Source of the DNA: JBOCEF01 sp050586345 | GTDB taxonomy: Bacteria; Pseudomonadota; Alphaproteobacteria; Rhodobacterales; Rhodobacteraceae | Assembly: GCF_050586345.1 (NCBI RefSeq) | Contig: NZ_JBOCEF010000019.1 | Location: 11,733 to 75,732 of the forward strand | Direction: 5' to 3' | Length of the DNA stretch: 64,000 nucleotides | Notes under the pieces: model-generated | Database searches by the model: none | Told to the model about the DNA's origin: nothing | The model's input: the letters and a program-made list of their open reading frames with translations, nothing else | Part shown: piece by piece, positions 37,309 to 45,551 of the stretch | How positions within the stretch are numbered: the stretch's first letter is position 1 | Layout of the letters: every line of letters starts with the position of its first letter | Position numbers and translations under genes: made by a program

Positions 37309-37842
37309 CCGATCCGCTTCCACGCGGGTCTCTTCGCCGGACATGGGCTTCAAATTGAGACGGGGCACCCCGATGTCAGGTCTCAATCCGCTTCCACGCG
37401 GGTCTCTTCGCCGGACGCTCTATGTGGAGTTCACCGCCGACGTGCCGGTCTCAATCCGCTTCCACGCGGGTCTCTTCGCCGGACATGCTTCTGCTTTCTT
37501 CCACCGGCAAGCACTGTCTCAATCCGCTTCCACGCGGGTCTCTTCGCCGGACGCGGAAGCGGGTCGGCGCCCTGCGCCGCCTTGTCTCAATCCGCTTCCA
37601 CGCGGGTCTCTTCGCCGGACGGCCGTCCTCGCCCTGTGGGCGCTGGTGGCCACGGACTACCCGTGGGTCTCAATCCGCTTCCACGCGGGTCTCTTCGCCG
37701 GACGCCGCCATCGCCCTGTCGAAGGCCGCGGGCCTGTCTCAATCCGCTTCCACGCGGGTCTCTTCGCCGGACCGACCCCACCTTCACTGCCAGCGTTCGG
37801 CTGGAGTCTCAATCCGCTTCCACGCGGGTCTCTTCGCCGGAC
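37306..37842 (-). CRISPR. CRISPR array 3 (8 repeats, 7 spacers)
   Basis: The 37-nt repeats start at 37306, 37380, 37448, 37516, 37584, 37667, 37736 and 37806. The + strand begins GTCTCAATCCGCTTCCACGC and ends TCTCTTCGCCGGAC. The leftmost repeat is degenerate in its first six bases and contains the RT-cas1 stop codon. Spacers are 31-37 nt except the fifth (37621-37666), which is 46 nt. The leader is on the right; transcription is leftwards towards RT-cas1. Confidence 0.97.
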
Positions 37843-37999
37843 CGCATCTCTGCAACCCCTTGAAGGACATGACTTCCCAGACAAAAATCTGCAGACGACG
37901 TCCGACGGTCCATCCAAAATCCGCCGAAACGCACCTGGATGGCGGAAAAATTCAAAATAACACCCTCCTTTCAAACACTTGCAGAAAACCTGCGGACGA
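37843..37999 (-). promoter_or_regulatory. CRISPR leader of array 3
   Basis: GCATCTCTGCAA lies next to the last repeat; box A CTGCAGACGA is at 37889-37898 and box B CTGCGGACGA at 37990-37999. Spacing to the repeat (47 nt) and between boxes (101 nt) is the same as in leaders 1 and 2. The 88 bp beyond, up to cas2, contain the cas2 ribosome site. Confidence 0.78.
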
Positions 38000-38087
38000 A
38001 TCCGCCCGATTTCCGCTTGCGCGACCTCCTCGGAGCCTCCGAAATGAGCGTGCAGATGTCCACAAGTAAATGCCGCGGAGGACCGAA

Positions 38088-38378
38088 ATGCCCGTGCAGG
38101 AGATGCTGACCGTCTTCACCTATGATGTGTCGGACAACCGTCGCCGCCGCCGCATCGCCCGCCTGCTGGAGGATGAGAGCACCCGCGTGCAGCGCTCGGT
38201 CTTCGAGGCCCGCATGTCCCGCCGCCGCGCGTCCCGCCTCGGCCGCCGGATCGAGGACCTGCTCGGCCCCGGCGACAGCCTGCGGGTCTACGCGGTCGGG
38301 GCCGACGGGATGGCGCGCTCCGAGGTCTATGGCGACGCCGCGCCGTTCGAGAGCGCGGAGGGCTTCTGGGTGGTCTGA
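38088..38378 (+). CDS. cas2: Cas2
   Basis: A 96-residue Cas2: MLTVFTYDVSDNRRRRRIAR holds the conserved first strand and Asp, and RVQRSVFEARMSRRRASRL the second conserved block. It pairs with RT-Cas1 for spacer integration. ATG at 38088 has GGAGG 6 bases upstream; another in-frame ATG at 38070 lacks one. It is separated from RT-cas1 by array 3, so the two adaptation genes are split by an array. The 213 bp after it contain no gene I can support. Confidence 0.93.
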   Translation: MPVQEMLTVFTYDVSDNRRRRRIARLLEDESTRVQRSVFEARMSRRRASRLGRRIEDLLGPGDSLRVYAVGADGMARSEVYGDAAPFESAEGFWVV

Positions 38379-38591
38379 GGGCGGCCGGGCGAAGCGGCGG
38401 CGCGCGGCGCCCCCTGGGCGCGCGTTTCCTATTGCCACAGAACAGGGGCGCCTTCTGCCCATAACCGGGTGGCGAGATGCAGATGCGCCCTTGAAATACC
38501 GCGGCGGATTAAGAATATGTTCACCACAAGCCGCTGCGCCGCACCGGCATGCAGGGGCCGGTTCCTCCTGTCGACCTGCGAGGCCGCGCAC

Positions 38592-41500
38592 ATGTCCCCG
38601 ACGCTTCGCGTCATCCGCGCCTTTCCCTCGGGCAAACGTACCGCCGAGCTCCTGCGCCTGATGGACCAGGACTTCGATCCGCTGGCCCGCCGCCAGGTGC
38701 TGGCGGAGCTGGACGAGCTGGTCGAGCTCGGGCTGGTGCGCCGGTCGCGCGATGGGCGCTGGCTGCCGGTGACGGCGCCCCGGCGGCCCGGGGACGCAGG
38801 GCCCGGCGGCGGTGAGGGCGCGACGGACCCAGGCGCCGCAGAGCGGCTCTCGGCCGTGCAGGCGGAGATCCTTCGCGTCCCGCTCCCCGACGCCGCCGAC
38901 GACGCGCCGGTCGCCGCGGCCGAGCCCCCCGCCCCGCCCCTGCGCGCGCTGATCGCCTATTATCAGGCCGCGCTGCGCGACGACCCGCGCGGCTCCACCA
39001 CCGTGCCGCCCGAGGATCACGGCGCCGCCTGGCAGCTGGTCCACGGCGCCGGGCGCTTCGTCCCGGATGCCGGGCGCGGCGTGCAGCTGCGCATCCACAC
39101 CGAGCGCCTCGGGCCGGAGTTCCGCAAGGCGCTGCTGCGGCGCGAGGGCGGCGAGCGGAGCCTCGCGCTCGGCTGGCCCATCGCGCTGGGGGAGAGATCC
39201 GGCGCGCCCGCGATCTGGCCGGTGGGCCTGCTGCCCGCCACCTGGCGGCGCGCGGGCGAGATGATCGAGGTGACGGTGGAGACCGACGCGGTCTTCGCCA
39301 ATCCCGACTGGCTGCGGGACGCGGCGCGCGGGCTGGGCTGGAGCCAGGCGGACCTGCGCGAGCGGCTCGAGGGGACCGAGGGCGTGGGCCTGCCGTTCGA
39401 GGAGTTCCGCGACATCCTGCGCGAGGCCGCCTCGGGCGCCCTGCGCGGGCGGCTGGACCCGGAGCGGCTGGCGCCGTCGCTGCCGCTCTCGGCGCCGGGG
39501 CTGCACGACATGGCCGCGCTGTTCCTGCCGACGGAATCGAGCTTCACCCAAGGGGTGGTGCGCGACCTCGGGGCCATCGCGGATTGGGATGACGAGACCC
39601 TTGCGGGCACGGCGCTGGGCGGGCTGCTGGGCGCCGGGGACGCGCCCGGCGCCGCCCGTCCTGCCCCGGCGATCAATCTCGGCCCGCTGAACGCCGAGCA
39701 GCTGGACGCTCTGCACAGCGCGCTCTCGGCGCCGCTGACGGTGGTCTCCGGCCCGCCCGGCACGGGCAAGAGCCAGGTGATCGTCGCCATGGCCGCATCC
39801 GAGCTCGCCGCCGGGCGCTCGGTGCTGGTCGGGTCCAAGAACCACCAGGCGCTGGACGCGGTGGAGGAGCGGCTGGGCGGGCTGGCCGAGAACGTGGCCT
39901 TCATGGTCCGCACGCTGGACCCGGCGAAGAAGGTGGACGTGTCCCTCTCCGCCGTGCTGCAGGAGTTGACCATGGCGCCGGGCCGCGCCGCGCCGCCGCC
40001 GGACGCCGCGGTGGGACGCGCGCTGCAGGCCCTGTCGCAGCGGCGCAGAGACGGGCTCGGGGCGCGGCGGCGCGAGGAAGCGCGGCGCTGCGACATGGCG
40101 GACCTGCTGGAGCGGATCGAGGCGCTTCCCGAGGCCGAGGAAGAGCCGCCGGTGCAAGAGCCGCCCCGCGGTCTGCTCGCCCGCCTCCTCGCCTGGCTGC
40201 GCGGCGCCCCGGCGGCGATGCCCGCGCCCGTCGACGCGCGGCAGCGGCTGCAGGACGAACTGGACGCACTGCGCGCCCTACCGCCGGAAACCTGGGACGA
40301 CCCGGTCGAACTGGGCGACGCCATCGCCGAGAAGGCGCGCGAGGCCCTGCCGCGCTTCCTCGCCGCCCGCGCCGCGATGAAGGAAGAGGACCGCCTCTCC
40401 CTCGCCGACGCCTGGGGCGCGCACGAGCTGTCGGGGCGCAGGGGCCATCCGCCCGCGGAGCTCGCCCGCCAGACGATCGCGCATCGCCCGCTCTGGCTCG
40501 CCTCGCTCCTCGGCGCGCCCAAGCGGATCCCGCTGGCGCCGGCGCTGTTCGACCTGGTGATCATCGACGAGGCGAGCCAGTGCGACATCGCCTCGGCCCT
40601 GCCCCTCTTCGCCCGCGCCCGCCGGGCGGTGATCGTCGGCGACCGCAACCAGCTGAGCTTCATCAGCCAGCTCGGCCTCGCCCATGACCGCAACCTGATG
40701 GAGACGCACGGCCTCGCGCCCGCAACGATGAGCCGATATGCGCAAAGCCGCCAAGCGCTGTTCGACCTCGCGCGCGCCGCCCCCGGCGCCGCGGCGGCGA
40801 TGCTGCGCGACCAGTACCGCTCGGCCCCCGGGATCGTCGACTACCTGAACCAGGAGTTCTACCAGGGCGGCCTGCGCCCCGCGGTGGACATGGGGCGGCT
40901 GAAGACGCCGAAGGGGCAGAAGCCCGGCATCGCCTGGACCCATGTCCCCGCGCCCTCGGTCCCCGGCAAGGACAACCCGGCCGAGGCGCGCGCCGTCGCC
41001 GCGCATCTGCACGAACTGCTGGAGGTGCAGGGCTATGACGGCTCGGTCGGGGTGATCTCGCCCTTCCGCGCCCAGGTCGCGGCGCTGACCGAAGCCGTCG
41101 GCAAGCAGGTGAGCCCCGAGGCCGCGGCGCGCGCCGACCTGCGCGTCGCCACCGTCGACAGCTTCCAGGGGCAGGAGCGGGACCTGGTCCTGTTCTCGCC
41201 CTGCATCGGCCCGGCCAGCCCGATGAGCCAGACCAGCTTCCTGTCGCGCGACTGGCGGCGGCTGAACGTGGCGATCAGCCGGGCGCGGGCGGTGGCGCAT
41301 GTGTTCGGCGACCAGGCCTTCGCGCGCAGCGGCAAGGTGCGCGCGCTCGCCCGCCTCGCCGCCTTCGCGACCGAGCCGCCCCGTCCCGCGTCGGCGGGCC
41401 TGTTCGACAGCGAGTGGGAGCGGCGCGTGTTCCATGCCCTCAAGGCCAGGGGGCTGGAGCCGCACCCGCAGCATTTCATCGCCGGGCGCAGGCTGGATTT

Positions 41501-41714
41501 CGCCCTGTTCGGCGAAGGGGGCGTGAAGCTCGACCTCGAGGTCGACGGGCGCCGCTGGCACATGACCGCCGACGGGCGGCGCAAGACCTCGGACCTGTGG
41601 CGCGACCACCAGCTGCGCTCGCTCGGCTGGAAGGTGCGCCGGTTCTGGGTCGACGAGTTGAATGACGACATGGAGGGATGCCTTGACATCGTCGAACGTG
41701 ACCTTCGGGCGTAA
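38592..41714 (+). CDS. SF1 (UPF1/DNA2-like) helicase with C-terminal Vsr-like nuclease
   Basis: A 1040-residue protein. The N terminus (1-60) looks like a winged helix. Walker A is GPPGTGKSQ (387-395), interrupted from the rest of the helicase core by an Arg/Ala-rich insert (about 450-600). Walker B is LVIIDEASQCDIASA (D659, E660), followed by VIVGDRNQLSFI, VDSFQGQERDLVLFS and LNVAISRARA. The C-terminal 110 residues (WERRVFHALKARGLEPHP, RRLDFALF, LDLEVDGRRWH) match Vsr/DUF559-type endonucleases. It opens a five-gene operon with McrB- and DUF2357-type proteins, so a nucleic-acid-targeting defence role is likely. ATG 38592 has GAGG 8-9 bases upstream; earlier in-frame ATGs give a Cys-rich, unlikely leader. 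Confidence 0.82.
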   Translation: MSPTLRVIRAFPSGKRTAELLRLMDQDFDPLARRQVLAELDELVELGLVRRSRDGRWLPVTAPRRPGDAGPGGGEGATDPGAAERLSAVQAEILRVPLPDAADDAPVAAAEPPAPPLRALIAYYQAALRDDPRGSTTVPPEDHGAAWQLVHGAGRFVPDAGRGVQLRIHTERLGPEFRKALLRREGGERSLALGWPIALGERSGAPAIWPVGLLPATWRRAGEMIEVTVETDAVFANPDWLRDAARGLGWSQADLRERLEGTEGVGLPFEEFRDILREAASGALRGRLDPERLAPSLPLSAPGLHDMAALFLPTESSFTQGVVRDLGAIADWDDETLAGTALGGLLGAGDAPGAARPAPAINLGPLNAEQLDALHSALSAPLTVVSGPPGTGKSQVIVAMAASELAAGRSVLVGSKNHQALDAVEERLGGLAENVAFMVRTLDPAKKVDVSLSAVLQELTMAPGRAAPPPDAAVGRALQALSQRRRDGLGARRREEARRCDMADLLERIEALPEAEEEPPVQEPPRGLLARLLAWLRGAPAAMPAPVDARQRLQDELDALRALPPETWDDPVELGDAIAEKAREALPRFLAARAAMKEEDRLSLADAWGAHELSGRRGHPPAELARQTIAHRPLWLASLLGAPKRIPLAPALFDLVIIDEASQCDIASALPLFARARRAVIVGDRNQLSFISQLGLAHDRNLMETHGLAPATMSRYAQSRQALFDLARAAPGAAAAMLRDQYRSAPGIVDYLNQEFYQGGLRPAVDMGRLKTPKGQKPGIAWTHVPAPSVPGKDNPAEARAVAAHLHELLEVQGYDGSVGVISPFRAQVAALTEAVGKQVSPEAAARADLRVATVDSFQGQERDLVLFSPCIGPASPMSQTSFLSRDWRRLNVAISRARAVAHVFGDQAFARSGKVRALARLAAFATEPPRPASAGLFDSEWERRVFHALKARGLEPHPQHFIAGRRLDFALFGEGGVKLDLEVDGRRWHMTADGRRKTSDLWRDHQLRSLGWKVRRFWVDELNDDMEGCLDIVERDLRA

Positions 41715-43488
41715 ACGGGCCCGCACCGTCCTCGCGGCGCTTCTCGGGGGGGCCTGCGTCGCCGCGCTGGGCGCGCTGGCGGTGAAGGTGATGGAGCTTG
41801 ACCGCGAATACGGGACCATCGCGCGCAACATCGCCTATCATGAGCAGTTGCGCGACGACGCGCGGTCGGCGCGCGACCAGGTGGCCCGCGAGGTGGCGCG
41901 CTTGCGGGCGGAGTGGAAGGGCCTCGACGCTCAGCTTGCGGCCATGCGGGCCGAGGCGGCGGGGATCGAGGCCGAGCGGGCGCGGCTTCCGGCGCTGCGC
42001 GAGGAAGCGGCTCAGGCCGAGGCGACCATCGCGGCGGGCGAGAAGATGCGGCGCGCGCTGACGGGCCTGCAGGCGGACCTGGCGAAGACCACGGATCGGC
42101 ACGACACGCTCTCGGCCGAGCTCGCCCAGCTCGTGGACGCGAAGACGGCGCTGGAGCAGGACCGCAAGGGTCTCGACGTCGCCGTGACGACCCTGCGACA
42201 GGCGCGGGACGACCTCTCGGCGACGCGGGATGCCCTCGGCCAGGAGGTCGCCGCACTGTCGCAGCAGAAGGAAGAGCTGACGGCAGCGGTCGCCCGCAGC
42301 GAGGCGCTCGCCGCCGAACGCACGGCGCTGGAACGCGCCCTGCCCGGCTTGCGGAGCGACGCCGAAAGCCTGCGCGCCACGGTGAGAGACCTGCGGGCCG
42401 AGGAAGACGCGCTGCGTCCGCAGATCGAACAGGCCCGCAAAGACCGTGCGGGCGCCGAGGCCGCGGCGCAGGCCGCCGCCGCCCGGCTCGAAGACCTTCG
42501 CGCGCAGGAAAGCGACACGCAGGGGGCGCTGGCCGCGCTCCAGGCCGAAGCCGAAGCGGCGCGCGACGCGCAGCAGGCGCTGGACGCCCGCCTCTCGGCG
42601 CTGCGTGCGGAGACCGCAGCAGCCATCAAGGATGGACACGCAGCCCGCACCGAGGCGGCGCGGGCGCGAGAGGAGGCGCGCGCGGCGCAGGCCACGCTGG
42701 CCTCTCTGGAACAGGAAGGCGCGCAGGCGCAGGCCGATCTCGAGGCCGTCCGGGCGGAGATCGCACGGCTTCAGCCGCGCGCCGGCGGCCTGGCGCAGGC
42801 CGAGGCCGCGCGCGACGCCGCCGAACAGGCCCTTGAGGGCCTGAGGAGCCGCCGCGACGCGCTCGGGGTCGAGGTGGCGCAGGTGCAGGCGGAGCGAGAC
42901 GAGGCCCGGCGCACCCTCGCGGCGCTGCAGAGCCGTATCGAGGCGGCGACCGCCCGCGAAGCCGAAGCGTCCGAGGCCGCGCAGAAGGCCGAGGCCGCGC
43001 GGCAGGCGGCGGAAGAGCGCCTCGCCGCCCTGGCCGAGCGGCAGGAGGAGCTGGCGGCGCTGGAAACCCGGATCGCGTCGGCGCGCACTGAGCTTGAGCG
43101 CCTCAACGGCGCCGTGGGGGCCGCCGAGCAGGCGGAGCAGACCGCAGAGGCAGCACGCGAGGCCGCCGAGGCCCGGGCGCAGGCCGCCGCAGCGCAGGCG
43201 CGCGAGGCGCAGGACCGCCTGACCGGGCTGGCCGAAGCACGTGCCGAGGCAGAGGCGCTGCGGGCCGAACTGGCCGAGCTTCGCGGGCGGCGCGGCGCGC
43301 TGATGGAAGACCTAGACACGCTCAAGCTCAGGACGGCCGAGGCGCAGGCCGCGGATGCGCTGGCGCGGATCGACGCCGCCAAGCAGGCCGCCGCGAGGCC
43401 CGCCGCGGCGGTCGAGGCGGAAACGGAGGCGGAGGCGCTTCCCGCCTCTACGCCCGCGGCGCCCGCCGCGCCGACCCCGTCCGAATGA
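41683..43488 (+). CDS. Membrane-anchored coiled-coil protein
   Basis: A protein of about 601 residues with one transmembrane helix near the N terminus (VLAALLGGACVAALGALAVK) and then about 500 residues of almost uninterrupted coiled coil rich in Ala, Glu, Arg and Gln, ending in a Pro/Ala tail. TTG at 41683 has GGAGGG 5 bases upstream; ATG 41662 is an alternative without it. It overlaps the helicase gene and is followed after 17 bp by a McrB-type gene of similar layout. It probably acts as a membrane scaffold or sensor for the system. It lacks SMC ATPase motifs. Confidence 0.75.
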   Translation: MTSSNVTFGRKRARTVLAALLGGACVAALGALAVKVMELDREYGTIARNIAYHEQLRDDARSARDQVAREVARLRAEWKGLDAQLAAMRAEAAGIEAERARLPALREEAAQAEATIAAGEKMRRALTGLQADLAKTTDRHDTLSAELAQLVDAKTALEQDRKGLDVAVTTLRQARDDLSATRDALGQEVAALSQQKEELTAAVARSEALAAERTALERALPGLRSDAESLRATVRDLRAEEDALRPQIEQARKDRAGAEAAAQAAAARLEDLRAQESDTQGALAALQAEAEAARDAQQALDARLSALRAETAAAIKDGHAARTEAARAREEARAAQATLASLEQEGAQAQADLEAVRAEIARLQPRAGGLAQAEAARDAAEQALEGLRSRRDALGVEVAQVQAERDEARRTLAALQSRIEAATAREAEASEAAQKAEAARQAAEERLAALAERQEELAALETRIASARTELERLNGAVGAAEQAEQTAEAAREAAEARAQAAAAQAREAQDRLTGLAEARAEAEALRAELAELRGRRGALMEDLDTLKLRTAEAQAADALARIDAAKQAAARPAAAVEAETEAEALPASTPAAPAAPTPSE

Positions 43489-43505
43489 CCCGGAGACCCT
43501 GACCG

Positions 43506-45551
43506 ATGACCGACACCTTCACGCTCATCCTCGTCCTCGCCGGAGCGGCGGCGCTGCTGTTCCTGCTGCAGACCTTCCTCGCCATCCGCCACGACGCCGT
43601 CGCCAGCGCGGCCGGGCCGATGCGCACCGTCGAGGAACTCCAGGCCCAGTACGAGATGAAGCTGGCCGAGAAAGCGCAGCTCGACGAACGCATCCGCGAA
43701 CGCGAAGCCGCGCTGACGGATGTCGCGGAGAACCAGGCCAAGGCGGAAGCCGTGAAGCGGCGCCTCGAGGAGCTGGAGATCGAATGGGCGCGCAAACAGG
43801 ATATGCGTGATGAATTGACTGCCCTCCAGGGCGAAGTGGACGCCAAGGTCGGCGAACACACCGCGGTGACGTCTGAGTTGAAAGAAGCCGAGGAGAAGCT
43901 GGCAACGCACCGCGAGAAGCTCGCGAAGCTCGACGGCATCGAGGCGCGGCTCGCCGCGGGCGCGGAGGCGCTTCAGGCGCTGGAGGGCGCGCTGAACGAG
44001 AAGCGGGATGCGCTGAAGCTGCTTGAACAGGCCGATGAAAAGCTGAAGGAGGCGCAGTCCGCGCTGTCCGAGGCCAAGGCTGAGGAAGAAGCCGCCCGCA
44101 GCCGCACGGCGCGGCTCGAGGAAGACATCGCGGCCCGCGCGCGCGACCTGGAAGCGGCGGAGGCGGAGCTGCAGCGCAAGGAAGAGGCGCGCGCCAAGGT
44201 CTCGGACGCGCTCGAGACCTTGCGCGCAGAGCAGGCCGCGCTGAACCTCGACCTCTCGCCCCTGCGCGAGGAGGAAGCCGGCCTCAACGCCCGCATTGCC
44301 GCGCTGAAATCGCGGATCGAGGAGATGAAATCGCAGGCCGAGGGCGCAGGCGGGTCCGCGCAGGGCGGCGACGGCGCCGACCCGCTGCGCGACCTGCTCA
44401 CCATCCCCGCCGTCCTCTCCACCCTCCAGGACCTGCCCGACAGCACCGCCGCGGACGAGGCCGACGCCCTGCGCCGGGTGAAGGCGCGCCTCGCGGGTCA
44501 GGGCCTCGTCTATCACGACCGCCAGGTCCACGCCTTCCACACCGCGATGAAGGTCAACGAAAGCACGCAGATGGCCGTGCTCGCCGGCATCTCGGGCACG
44601 GGCAAGAGCCAGCTGCCCCGCCAGTACGCCGCCGCCATGGGCATCGGCCTTCTGCAGGTTCCGGTGCAGCCGCGCTGGGACAGCCCGCAGGACCTGATGG
44701 GCTTCTACAACTACATCGAGGGGCGCTACCGGCCGACCGACCTGGCGCAGGCGCTCTGGCACATGGACGCGGTGAACCGGCCCGACACGCCGTTCGGCGA
44801 TTCCATGCTGCTGGTGCTGCTGGACGAAATGAACCTGGCGCGGGTTGAGTACTACTTCTCCGACTTCCTCAGCCGCCTCGAAAGCCGGCCCTCCGCCGCC
44901 GAGGTGGGCGACGCGCGCCTGCGCAAGGACGCGGAGATCGAGCTGGAGATCCTGATGAAGGACGGGACGGGCGCGCCGCGGATCTTCCCAGGGTACAACC
45001 TGCTCTTCGCCGGGACGATGAACGAGGACGAGAGCACCCAGACCCTGTCGGACAAGGTCGTGGACCGCGCCAACGTGCTGCGCTTCCCGGCGCCGAAGAC
45101 CTTCGCCGCCGGGGTCCGCCCGCACGCCTCGCCCGCGGCGCCCGAGGCGCTGTCGCGGCGTCGCTGGGCGCGCTGGGTGCAGCCGGGCCTGCCGTCCGGC
45201 GACGTGTCCACGGTCGACGAGGAGATCGTCCGCCTTGCAGACGTGATGCGCGGCATGCACCGCCCCTTCGGCCACCGGCTCGAGAAGGCGATGAAGCACT
45301 ACGTCGCCAATTACAGCCCCGTGGATGGCGGCGACCGGATCCGCGACGCGCTGGCCGACCAGGTGGAGATGCGCCTGCTGCCCAAGCTGCGCGGGGTCGA
45401 GGTCGAGCAGCTGCGCGGCCCGTTCGAGGACCTGCAGAAGCTGGTGCACGAACGCCTCGGCGACGAGCCGCTGGCCACGGCGATCGAGGCGTCGGTTGCG
45501 CAGTCGATGGCGGAGTCGGGCCGCTTCACCTGGTCCGGCGTGTCCCGCTGA
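43506..45551 (+). CDS. McrB-type AAA+ protein with membrane anchor and coiled coil
   Basis: A 681-residue protein: one N-terminal transmembrane helix (LILVLAGAAALLFLLQTFLA), about 250 residues of coiled coil, then a McrB-family AAA+ domain. Walker A is GISGTGKS (361-368), Walker B LLVLLDEMNLARVEYY (D440, E441), and the sensor region is GTMNEDEST (N506) followed by LSDKVVDRANVLRF. McrB proteins are GTPases that drive a partner nuclease along nucleic acid. Fusion to a coiled coil and membrane helix is typical of the CoCoNuT branch. The stop and next start share one base (TGATG). Confidence 0.85.
   Translation: MTDTFTLILVLAGAAALLFLLQTFLAIRHDAVASAAGPMRTVEELQAQYEMKLAEKAQLDERIREREAALTDVAENQAKAEAVKRRLEELEIEWARKQDMRDELTALQGEVDAKVGEHTAVTSELKEAEEKLATHREKLAKLDGIEARLAAGAEALQALEGALNEKRDALKLLEQADEKLKEAQSALSEAKAEEEAARSRTARLEEDIAARARDLEAAEAELQRKEEARAKVSDALETLRAEQAALNLDLSPLREEEAGLNARIAALKSRIEEMKSQAEGAGGSAQGGDGADPLRDLLTIPAVLSTLQDLPDSTAADEADALRRVKARLAGQGLVYHDRQVHAFHTAMKVNESTQMAVLAGISGTGKSQLPRQYAAAMGIGLLQVPVQPRWDSPQDLMGFYNYIEGRYRPTDLAQALWHMDAVNRPDTPFGDSMLLVLLDEMNLARVEYYFSDFLSRLESRPSAAEVGDARLRKDAEIELEILMKDGTGAPRIFPGYNLLFAGTMNEDESTQTLSDKVVDRANVLRFPAPKTFAAGVRPHASPAAPEALSRRRWARWVQPGLPSGDVSTVDEEIVRLADVMRGMHRPFGHRLEKAMKHYVANYSPVDGGDRIRDALADQVEMRLLPKLRGVEVEQLRGPFEDLQKLVHERLGDEPLATAIEASVAQSMAESGRFTWSGVSR

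Noticed and set aside
41683..43488. SMC-like ATPase
   Set aside because: Long coiled coil but no Walker A, signature or Walker B motif; it has a membrane helix instead.
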